21,963 nucleotides of DNA from positions 1 to 21,963 of the forward strand of contig CAMOHF010000001.1 of the NCBI GenBank assembly GCA_946614685.1, written 5' to 3'. How positions within the stretch are numbered: position 1 is the first letter of the stretch; the number at the start of each line of letters is the position of its first letter. Under the pieces are notes generated by a model, which ran no database searches, had not been told where the DNA came from, and saw nothing but the letters and a program-made list of their open reading frames with translations. Below are positions 7,756-13,713 of the stretch, piece by piece. Both the position numbers and the translations under genes were made by a program. The DNA is from an uncultured Clostridia bacterium (GTDB lineage Bacteria; Bacillota; Clostridia; Lachnospirales; Lachnospiraceae).

Positions 7756-8823
7756 CTATATCAGCCAGAGCAGGAACAAAGCGCCGAATACGATCGCGGA
7801 TACGATTCCCGCGAAGGAGAAAAGCTGACGCTTGTAAGCCGCTTTGTCGTACGGAAGATCGCCGACAAATTTGCCTGTCTGACCGTTCATTGCAAATCTG
7901 TAGTGCTTGCCCTGCCAGGTGGTATTTAAAATCCATACGGGATAAAGTGCATATTTCGCCTGTCCCTGCATCATGCTGATGTTGGACGCCACCGGCGTTG
8001 CGGTATTGAATCCCTTCACCGTGTTTCGCATCGCTTCTTCCACGCTCTTTTTGATGCGTTCGTCCGCGCGCACAAAACCTTCCTGCGGGGAAACGTCGTA
8101 CTTGTCCGCCATATATCCGGCAAGGTACGCAGGTGTGAAAGGAACCGCCTCGTTTGTGTTGAAGGGCTCGATGGAATCCATCAGATCATCCTCCATCTTT
8201 GTGGATGCGTCGATGGGAATGTTGCGGAAGGACATGTTGCCGCTTCTGAAGACATCAAAATGTCCGACCTCAATCTGCGCACCGTTGTTTTGCTCTCTGG
8301 TAGCGTTGTAGGTTACCTCTCCGTAGACGTCCGCATCGAACACCCAGAAGGGTACGTACACGCCCTTGATCTCGTCGATGTGCTTCTGATCCTTGAATAC
8401 CTTCGGAACCAGCTTCTTGCCGGACACAAAGCGGGAAAGCTTTGCCTTGGCCTCCTTCTTATCAAGCTTGAAGGGGATAATAAAGTCCGGACGCAGACTG
8501 CCGGAAAACTGGGACGCCCTTACGATGGGGCTGTCACAGTAGGGACAGCTTGTGGATGCAAGCGTGTCGTCTCCGACCACCTCTCCGCCGCAATTCTCGC
8601 AGACATAGGTGAGCAAGCCGTCTTCGCCCACGTTCCAATTATCGCTTTGCATATTCCAGGAGGAAGCTCCCCCCGCCTGCTGCTGCGCTGTCGCACCGCC
8701 GGCCGCCGCGTCATAAGCTGCAGCATCGTGCACCGCACCGCAGTACGGGCAGATCAGCTTTTGTGTTTTACTGTCAAACTCCAGCGCGCCGCCGCAGCTT
8801 GAACACTTGTATTCGTTTGCCAT
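7756..8823 (-). CDS. Tail-anchored double zinc-ribbon protein (YdjG-like)
   Basis: A 355-residue protein with two CxxC...CxxC zinc ribbons at the N-terminus (C7, C10, C25, C28 and C75, C78, C93, C96), split by a Gln/Ala-rich linker. A conserved middle domain follows (about 105-330; IIPFKLDKKEAK, GVYVPFWVFDADVYGEV, LYPVWILNTTW). The protein ends in a single hydrophobic helix at about 333-355 with nothing after it, so it is tail-anchored with the ribbons in the cytoplasm. Such proteins are often annotated as TFIIB-type zinc ribbon or as helicase PriA-like because of the ribbons alone; no helicase motif is present. The start has GGAGG upstream. It sits between the DUF4428-like and TPM genes with gaps of 18 and 16 bases. 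The YdjG-like assignment rests on architecture and synteny. Confidence 0.87.
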   Translation of the reverse strand: MANEYKCSSCGGALEFDSKTQKLICPYCGAVHDAAAYDAAAGGATAQQQAGGASSWNMQSDNWNVGEDGLLTYVCENCGGEVVGDDTLASTSCPYCDSPIVRASQFSGSLRPDFIIPFKLDKKEAKAKLSRFVSGKKLVPKVFKDQKHIDEIKGVYVPFWVFDADVYGEVTYNATREQNNGAQIEVGHFDVFRSGNMSFRNIPIDASTKMEDDLMDSIEPFNTNEAVPFTPAYLAGYMADKYDVSPQEGFVRADERIKKSVEEAMRNTVKGFNTATPVASNISMMQGQAKYALYPVWILNTTWQGKHYRFAMNGQTGKFVGDLPYDKAAYKRQLFSFAGIVSAIVFGALFLLWLI

Positions 8824-8841
8824 CTTAACCTCCGCGCTTTC

Positions 8842-10074
8842 TTAGGGTCTGGGATTGCCACATCCCTCGCAAAACGCACCCGTATTGGTGGTTCCGCATG
8901 CACAGGTCCATGTGCCGCCGGCCGCCTGATTCGTCGCACCCATCTGCTGATTCGGCATCTGATTCATACCCATCTGGTTCTGCATACCCATGTTGTTCAT
9001 CTGGTTCATGCCCATCTGGTTCTGCATACCCATGTTGTTCATCTGGTTCATGCCCATCTGGTTCTGCATGCCCATATTGTTCATCTGGTTCATACCCATC
9101 TGATTCTGCATGCCCATATTGTTCATCTGGTTTTGCATACCCATGTTGTTCATCTGGTTTTGCATACCCATGTTGTTCATGCCGCCCATCTGGTTCTGCA
9201 TGCCCATATTGCCCATTTGGTTCATGCCCATCTGATTCTGCATGCCCATGTTGTTCATGCCGCCCATCTGGTTCATGCCCATATTGTTCATCTGGTTCGG
9301 CATACCCATGTTACCCATCTGGTTCATACCGCCCATCTGATTTTGCATGCCGCTCTGGTTGCCCATCATCATGTTGACGGCAGTTGCCACGGCCGCACCC
9401 ACAGCGTTTCCGGGATTCATACCCATACCGCCGTTCATACCCATGCCGTTCATGCCCATACCGCCGCTCACGGAAATATTGCTGCGTCCGGTCAAGGCCG
9501 TCTCCATCTGCATAGCCACCTGCTGAAGTCTGACATATCTCGCATCCTGCATGGAAGTCGGTCTGTCGGAGGAGCTGCACAGATCCATGCGGATCTCGTC
9601 AAAGTAAGGATTGTCCACCGAGATAATGAAATCAAAATCATAATGATACTCATAGCGGGGCGGGTTGTAACTCTTTCTGCCTTCCGGAGTCTCGCGCATC
9701 AGCTCATGCTTGTTCTCCTTGACATCAAGATTGCAGTTCAAAACAGAGGAAAGCGGAATCACATCGGGATTGCTGTCTCTCCAGTTGGTGTTCCTGCTTA
9801 CCACAAATGCGCCCATGTTCTGGTCAATGTAGAGTTTGTAGTAATCGCCGAATGTTGCTGTCGGATGAAAAGCGGACACCTGTTGCTTGTTCGCTTCGCG
9901 GTAAGCAAGCTGCTCCTTGATCTCATCGATCGTGCTGTGCTTTCTCTCTGAAAAGAAGGGAGAGAGCTTTGACGCACAGTCCTTACACATATTGCCGTCT
10001 TCTAATTTGCGGTTGCCGAGCATGCCGATCTTCTCACCGCAGATATCACAGAATTTCTTCTCAAATAAACCCAT
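8842..10074 (-). CDS. DUF4428-type zinc-finger protein with long Met/Asn/Gln repeat domain and C-terminal zinc ribbon
   Basis: A 410-residue protein of unknown function. The N-terminus has a CxxC...CxxC finger (C9, C12, C30, C33) like DUF4428. A compact middle region (about 70-195) with alternating beta-like stretches (FVVSRNTNWRD, YHYDFDFIISVDNPYFDE) recalls bacterial PH-like domains. Residues 206-377 are an extreme low-complexity tract of Met, Gly, Asn and Gln, including four perfect 14-residue units. The C-terminus is a short zinc ribbon (C391, C393, C402, C405) of the same TWTCxCG type found in the SPFH protein encoded just upstream. AGGAGGT precedes the ATG. The protein is predicted cytoplasmic, with no membrane segment. 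The shared ribbon type and operon position suggest it is a partner of the SPFH protein. Confidence 0.85.
   Translation of the reverse strand: MGLFEKKFCDICGEKIGMLGNRKLEDGNMCKDCASKLSPFFSERKHSTIDEIKEQLAYREANKQQVSAFHPTATFGDYYKLYIDQNMGAFVVSRNTNWRDSNPDVIPLSSVLNCNLDVKENKHELMRETPEGRKSYNPPRYEYHYDFDFIISVDNPYFDEIRMDLCSSSDRPTSMQDARYVRLQQVAMQMETALTGRSNISVSGGMGMNGMGMNGGMGMNPGNAVGAAVATAVNMMMGNQSGMQNQMGGMNQMGNMGMPNQMNNMGMNQMGGMNNMGMQNQMGMNQMGNMGMQNQMGGMNNMGMQNQMNNMGMQNQMNNMGMQNQMGMNQMNNMGMQNQMGMNQMNNMGMQNQMGMNQMNNMGMQNQMGMNQMPNQQMGATNQAAGGTWTCACGTTNTGAFCEGCGNPRP
8944..9459 (-). repeat. In-frame tandem repeat array, 42-base units
   Basis: The coding tract for residues 206-377 is built of short repeats. Its most regular part (8956-9123) is four consecutive 42-base units encoding NNMGMQNQMGMNQM, with synonymous changes such as ATG-GGC versus ATG-GGT between copies. 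Further left-over and shortened units extend to about 9459. Unit lengths are multiples of three, so copy-number change would keep the frame. Confidence 0.93.
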
Positions 10075-10100
10075 GTTTTACCTCCTGATGAAAGCCAAAT

Positions 10101-10129
10101 GCACACCGTGAGAATCTCCCGCGGTGTGC
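10101..10129 (-). other. Intercistronic stem-loop between SPFH and DUF4428-like genes
   Basis: GCACACCG (10101-10108) pairs with CGGTGTGC (10122-10129) in the 65-base gap between two co-directional genes. Only a poor T run follows on the minus strand (ATTTGGCTTT), so it is more likely a partial terminator or an mRNA-stabilising hairpin that sets the ratio of SPFH protein to downstream products. Confidence 0.5.
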
Positions 10130-10139
10130 GTTTGTACTT

Positions 10140-11486
10140 TTACGCCTTGATGTCTTTGTCGTCAAAAGGGTCGCCGCACTGAGGACAGAATTTCGGCGGG
10201 TTCGCCGGATCCTCGGGCTCCCAGCCGCACTTGTCGCACTTGTAAAGAAGCGCACCTGCCGGCTTCGGGCTTCCGCAATTTGAGCAGAACTTGCCCTTAT
10301 TCACCGATCCGCAGGAGCAGGTCCAGCCGTCTGCTGCCGCAGGTGCCGGCTTCGGGCTTCCGCACTGAGGACAGAAGTTTCCGGTTGCGGTAGCTCCGCA
10401 GGAACAGGTCCAGCTACCGGCTGCAGGTGCCGCAGGTGCTGCCTGTGCGGGTGCTGCCTGGGCCGCCTGGGCCGCCTGCTGCTGTCCCATAGCAAAGAGG
10501 TTCTGTGCATTGACACCGCCTGCTGCCTGTGCCATGCCCATACCCATGAAGCCCATCATAGCGCCGTTGGGATTGCCGGCTGCCGCCTTCATAGCGTCTG
10601 CCTGTGCACCTACGAGTGTAGCGCCTGCCATGGAAGGATCCTTGAGCATGGCGGTTCTCTGTGCCTGCTTGATCAGATCCTCGTCTTCCTTCGGAAGCGT
10701 GATGGGATTTAATGCGATAGATTTTACCTTGAGACCGCGAAGCTCGCCCCACTTTGCGGAAAGAACTTCATTGATGGCATTCTCAAGTTCGGTCGTATGT
10801 GTCTGAATCTGGTTCGGACGAAGTTCGAGTTCGGAAAGTTTTCCGAGTGCGGGCGCAAGTGCGCTGATAAACTCGGTCTTAAGCTGTCCCTCGATCTCGC
10901 TTCGAAGGTATTCCTGCTCTACATTACCGCATACATTTTTATAGAAGAGAAGCGGGTCGGAAATAACGAATGAATACACGCCGGAGCATCGAACGGATAC
11001 GTCGATATCAAGTCCGATCTTGGAATCTACCACACGGAAGGGTACCGGACTGGGTGTGCCGAATTTGTTATCGATCAACTCTTTTGTATTGAAATAGTAT
11101 ACTCTCTGATCCTTACCTGTATCACCGCCGTAAGCGAAACGCTTGCCGATGGTCTTGAAGGTGTTTAAGATCCCCTGGCCGAGACCGCCGGTGAAGATAC
11201 TGGGCTCGGATGATGTGTCGTAAGTATACTCGCCGGGAACCGCACACAGATCCACGATCTGTCCCTGCTCCACGATGATCATACACTGTCCGTCCGCCAC
11301 CGCGATGCCGGAACCGTTGGAAATGATATTGTCATTTCCTTTTGTGTTGGAAGAACGTCCGGATACACGCTTCATACCCTTGGTCACCATCACGTCCTTC
11401 TCCATAGCTTCACAATAAAAGAACTCAAGCCACTGATCCGCTAAAGTCCCCCCTGCTGCACCGAGTGCTGCTTTGATCAAACCCAT
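10140..11486 (-). CDS. SPFH-domain protein with three C-terminal zinc ribbons (YdjI-like)
   Basis: First gene of the cluster, 448 residues. The SPFH/band-7-type domain covers about residues 55-265 (VADGQCMIIVEQGQIVD, VPGEYTYDT, PFRVVDSKIGLDIDVSVRCSGVY cut here to its key part, then LSELELRPNQIQTH). A Met/Ala/Gln-rich low-complexity hinge follows (about 305-356; MMGFMGMGMAQAAGG). Three zinc ribbons end the protein: C361/C363/C372/C375, C390/C392/C401/C404 and C417/C420/C434/C437. No transmembrane helix is obvious, so membrane contact would need partners, plausibly the tail-anchored and TPM proteins encoded downstream. Homologues are sometimes labelled virion core protein; there is no phage context here. 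GGAGG lies nine bases before the ATG. In B. subtilis the related YdjI links PspA to the membrane; no pspA occurs in this window. Confidence 0.9.
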   Translation of the reverse strand: MGLIKAALGAAGGTLADQWLEFFYCEAMEKDVMVTKGMKRVSGRSSNTKGNDNIISNGSGIAVADGQCMIIVEQGQIVDLCAVPGEYTYDTSSEPSIFTGGLGQGILNTFKTIGKRFAYGGDTGKDQRVYYFNTKELIDNKFGTPSPVPFRVVDSKIGLDIDVSVRCSGVYSFVISDPLLFYKNVCGNVEQEYLRSEIEGQLKTEFISALAPALGKLSELELRPNQIQTHTTELENAINEVLSAKWGELRGLKVKSIALNPITLPKEDEDLIKQAQRTAMLKDPSMAGATLVGAQADAMKAAAGNPNGAMMGFMGMGMAQAAGGVNAQNLFAMGQQQAAQAAQAAPAQAAPAAPAAGSWTCSCGATATGNFCPQCGSPKPAPAAADGWTCSCGSVNKGKFCSNCGSPKPAGALLYKCDKCGWEPEDPANPPKFCPQCGDPFDDKDIKA

Positions 11487-11533
11487 AAATTACATCCTCC
11501 TTTTATGATTTCATGTGATTGAAACTAAGTTCT

Positions 11534-11562
11534 ATTATAAAACATCCGCACCTTTGAAACAA
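11534..11562 (-). promoter_or_regulatory. Sigma-A promoter of the SPFH/zinc-ribbon operon
   Basis: TTGTTT (11562-11557) and TATAAT (11539-11534) are spaced by 17 bases, leaving a leader of roughly 40 bases before the SPFH start codon. It is the only good promoter upstream of the four closely spaced genes down to 6927. The same -35/-10/spacing combination recurs at the cellobiose phosphorylase gene. Confidence 0.8.
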
Positions 11563-11628
11563 CATCATGATTTACTTATTTTTCTTGTTTTTTCGGTGTT
11601 TTTTGCGCAGAAACTACCCGTTTGGGTA

Positions 11629-11657
11629 TTGTGCTTTCGGACACTCTTTGATATACC
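11629..11657 (+). promoter_or_regulatory. Probable promoter of the lipoprotein gene
   Basis: TTGTGC (11629-11634) and TATACC (11652-11657) with a 17-base spacer lie upstream of the GGAGGAG ribosome binding site and the ATG at 11700. It is divergent from the SPFH promoter about 70 bases away. The -10 is imperfect. Confidence 0.5.
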
Positions 11658-11699
11658 TTGCGTGATTCATTTCGTTTGATTGTTGAAGGAGGAGAAAAC

Positions 11700-12656
11700 A
11701 TGAAAAAGAAATTGATTGCACTTTCAATGATGACCGCCATGGCACTTTCAATGGCTGCCTGCGGTAAGGATGGGGATTCCGACACAACTACAGCGGCAGC
11801 AACCACCACAGAAGCTGCTTCCACAGAGGCTGCAACCACAGAGGCTGCTTCCGGTGCCGAGGCTGAGCTTGAGATGCTGCACGGCGTATACAAGATCAAG
11901 TATGACTCAGCTGCATATCGTCCCGCAACAGACGATGATATGCTCGGCGACCTGATCCCGCTTGACGAGACCAAGTACCCCAAACTCTATGTTACCTATC
12001 TGATGGGCGAGGATCGCCTGAAGGAAGAGATGGATGCGATCGACAAGGCTGCAGCAGCAGACAAGGAAGAAGTCACCATCGACGGACACAAGGCGTACAT
12101 CTATAAGGAAGCAGATGACTTGCTCGGACACCTCTACGCTTGTGTGATTCCCTTCGATAAGACGATCAAGTCCGCAGACGGTTACTACAATCAGGTGGAT
12201 GCCATCTACATCTACGGTTACGGCGATACCGAAGACATGATCTACAACGATGTCGTATTAAACATCATGAAGAGCATCGATATCGACGAGTCTCTCGAGG
12301 ACGCTGCGGAAGCGGCAGTTACCGAGGAGCAGGCCAAGAATGAAGCAGCAGGTGCCGAGAAGGGCTACGGAAAGTCCAACGCAGAGGCAACCGGACACTG
12401 CACTCTCGAGGTTCTTCAGGAGACCTACAAGTGGCAGAAGGAAGCCGGCTTCGATATGACCTACGAGGAGTTCAAGGAGCATTTCGGATGTGACGGTGCC
12501 CCCTGGTATGACGGCGCATTCGATGACGAGCGTCACGCATACAAGTGGGAGACCGAGGACGGCTCCGACTTCCTCTATGTAACCTTCGCAGTGAATGCGG
12601 ACGGCTCCGAGACTTACAAGAGCTGCACGTACTCCACAGCCGTAAAGGGCGAGTAA
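11700..12656 (+). CDS. Secreted lipoprotein of unknown function
   Basis: A 318-residue predicted lipoprotein. The signal peptide (MKKKLIALSMMTAMALSMAAC) ends in a lipobox with C21 as the lipidated residue. A Thr/Glu/Ala-rich linker covers about 27-52. A mixed alpha/beta region follows (about 58-205; MLHGVYKIKYDSAAYRP, DGHKAYIYKEADDLLGHLYACVIPF). After an Ala/Glu-rich bridge comes a compact C-terminal segment (about 235-315) with YKWQKEAGFDMTYEEFKEHF and several aromatic residues. I recognise no named domain. ATG at 11700 is chosen over an upstream in-frame ATG (11658) because it has GGAGGAG in front and begins the signal peptide. It is transcribed away from the SPFH operon as a single gene with its own terminator, and is anchored to the outer face of the membrane. 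Confidence 0.87.
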   Translation: MKKKLIALSMMTAMALSMAACGKDGDSDTTTAAATTTEAASTEAATTEAASGAEAELEMLHGVYKIKYDSAAYRPATDDDMLGDLIPLDETKYPKLYVTYLMGEDRLKEEMDAIDKAAAADKEEVTIDGHKAYIYKEADDLLGHLYACVIPFDKTIKSADGYYNQVDAIYIYGYGDTEDMIYNDVVLNIMKSIDIDESLEDAAEAAVTEEQAKNEAAGAEKGYGKSNAEATGHCTLEVLQETYKWQKEAGFDMTYEEFKEHFGCDGAPWYDGAFDDERHAYKWETEDGSDFLYVTFAVNADGSETYKSCTYSTAVKGE

Positions 12657-12680
12657 AACACGCTGGCAGACGCCAGGCCG

Positions 12681-12725
12681 AAAAACACAAGACATGCAGC
12701 GAGACTTTCGTTGCATGTCTTTTTC
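12681..12725 (+). terminator. Terminator of the lipoprotein gene
   Basis: AGACATGCA (12690-12698) pairs with TGCATGTCT (12712-12720). The stem extends inward by about four more pairs and is followed by a run of five T (12720-12724). It starts about 30 bases after the lipoprotein stop codon. An A run (12681-12685) on the other side makes it usable from the opposite strand too. Confidence 0.85.
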
Positions 12726-12935
12726 ATTGACGCCAACGCTTGCAAGCCACCCCTCAGGACCCACTCTCGTTAAGCATGGGCGCCCCTAGCCTCACTAAGC
12801 TCTCGGGCATAAATGCCCGAATCGCTAAGTGAAGAGGCCCATGGTTGACCTTCGGGGTGGCTTCAAGCTTATGGCTGGTCTTCGCGAGAGACAGCCGGCA
12901 AGACGCAGGTCTGACGTAGGGTCAACCACGGGTCT

Positions 12936-12978
12936 CGGTACTTAAAAAGCAGCCAATCGGCTGCTTTTTTTAGTACCG
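12936..12978. terminator. Long hairpin with A/T flanked core, probable bidirectional terminator
   Basis: CGGTACT/AGTACCG form the base, A5/T5 the middle and GCAGCC/GGCTGC the top, with loop AATC (12955-12958). On the plus strand GGCTGC is followed by seven T (12965-12971). On the minus strand the mirror image has five T. It is the first terminator-like hairpin after the response regulator gene and so may end the signalling operon. It also sits in the centre of the structured region. Confidence 0.7.
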
Positions 12979-13023
12979 CTAGGGGTACCCGTGATTAGCG
13001 AGAGCGGGTCCCGAGTCAGGCCT

Positions 13024-13088
13024 GGCGTCTGCCGGCGTCACTCTGGCGTCACCCTGACGTCTCCTTGGCGTCAACCCGGCGTCAGTCT
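13024..13088. repeat. Six phased GGCGTC-type hexamers, 10-11 base period
   Basis: GGCGTC occurs at 13024, 13034, 13045, 13067 and 13078, and GACGTC at 13056. The spacing is 10, 11, 11, 11 and 11 bases, with variable pyrimidine-rich fill. The period is close to one DNA turn, so the hexamers face the same side of the helix. The array ends at the response regulator stop codon (TAG, 13089-13087). Two GACGCC copies lie inverted at 12669 and 12729. It could be a protein-binding array or a decayed tandem repeat. Confidence 0.85.
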
Positions 13089-13713
13089 AGAAGCCCGGTA
13101 CGATGAGTTTTTGCTCGACGGCGTCAATCGCCAGCTGATACTTGGAGTTGTACCCCGCCTTGGTCAACATATTCTTGATGTGGAACTTGACGGTATTCTC
13201 GGAAATGCCAAGCTCCTCCGCAATATCTCTGTTGAGGCGTCCCTCGCACAGAAGTCTTAGGACTTCAACCTCTGTCTTCGTGAACTCGATGCTCTTGGCG
13301 CATCCGATCTCGACAGTCGGCGTGGCATCCGGGTAGATGCTTTCCCCTTCCATCGTGCGGTCCATCAGCTCGAGCAGGCCGAGTTCTCCGTGCTCCTTGT
13401 ACCAGAAGCTTTCGCATCCGGCTTCCCGCGCCTTTTCAATGAATGTCATCTCCGGAAGCGAGGTTACGATGATGATCTTGATATTCGGATGCTGCTTTTT
13501 GATCTCACCCGCAGCCGCAATTCCGTTCTCACGGTTCTCCGTGTACACATCCATCAGGATCAGATCCACAGGATTCTTCTGCGTATAGAGCACTGCTGCC
13601 TTTGCGGAAGACAGCTGCTCCACAATTTTGTATTTTTTCTCCGCCGTGGCGATCACCGTCTCAAACAGCGACTGCACGATGACGGAATCATCAACGATCA
13701 AAACCTTTATCAT
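13087..13713 (-). CDS. NarL/LuxR-family response regulator
   Basis: A 208-residue two-component regulator. The receiver domain (about 1-120) has the acidic pair D8/D9, phospho-acceptor D55 in LILMDVYT, T84 and K106. The LuxR-type helix-turn-helix covers about 143-198: FTKTEVEVLRLLCEGRLNRD, then IAEELGISENTVKFHIKNML. It is the third gene of an operon whose reading frames overlap by ATGA (13710-13713), so it is translationally coupled to the histidine kinase. Its target promoters are not known. The divergent cellobiose phosphorylase gene at the far end of the operon and the phased hexamers directly beside its stop codon are places to look. Domain assignment is firm. Confidence 0.95.
   Translation of the reverse strand: MIKVLIVDDSVIVQSLFETVIATAEKKYKIVEQLSSAKAAVLYTQKNPVDLILMDVYTENRENGIAAAGEIKKQHPNIKIIIVTSLPEMTFIEKAREAGCESFWYKEHGELGLLELMDRTMEGESIYPDATPTVEIGCAKSIEFTKTEVEVLRLLCEGRLNRDIAEELGISENTVKFHIKNMLTKAGYNSKYQLAIDAVEQKLIVPGF

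Larger units (their letters stand above)
12665..13074. ncRNA. Candidate large structured RNA or palindromic element (nested, interlocking inverted repeats)
   Basis: No convincing ORF lies here, but base pairing is extensive. Arms: 12665-12679 with 13019-13033 (15 bp perfect); 12727-12736 with 13065-13074 (10 bp perfect); 12757-12773 with 12995-13011 (17 positions, one mismatch, one G-T); 12775-12781 with 12837-12843; hairpin 12803-12820; 12844-12850 with 12920-12926; hairpin 12873-12896; 12929-12933 with 12987-12991; hairpin 12936-12978. A further 15-bp pairing, 12738-12753 with 12854-12868 (one bulged base), crosses two of these and would form a pseudoknot. The large helix at 12757/13011 encloses three branches, like a multi-branched RNA. 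The strand is undecided: both strands give similar pairing, and a terminator-like hairpin lies inside on either. A MITE-like element or nested insertions are alternatives. Identity is unknown. Confidence 0.45.

Noticed and set aside
8956..9123. Regular 42-base repeats resembling a CRISPR array
   Set aside because: The units are contiguous, in frame and coding, without unique spacers, and there are no cas genes.
9133..9951. His/Val-rich open frame on the plus strand
   Set aside because: The HTHVVHL-type repeats are the complement of the Met/Asn/Gln codons of the true minus-strand repeat domain. There is no start signal.
12258..12764. Minus-strand open frame across the lipoprotein gene end
   Set aside because: It is antisense to a clear lipoprotein coding region, passes through its terminator and has no ribosome binding site.
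12665..13033. Insertion sequence or MITE with 15-bp terminal inverted repeats
   Set aside because: No target-site duplication is visible in the flanks, there is no transposase, and the lipoprotein gene's terminator lies inside the arms. Kept only as an alternative to a structured RNA.
12665..13074. Known housekeeping RNA (RNase P RNA, tmRNA, SRP RNA, 6S RNA, group I intron)
   Set aside because: I found none of their conserved signatures, such as the RNase P GAGGAAAGTCC core, a tmRNA tRNA-like end or the SRP GGAAG/GCAG loop.
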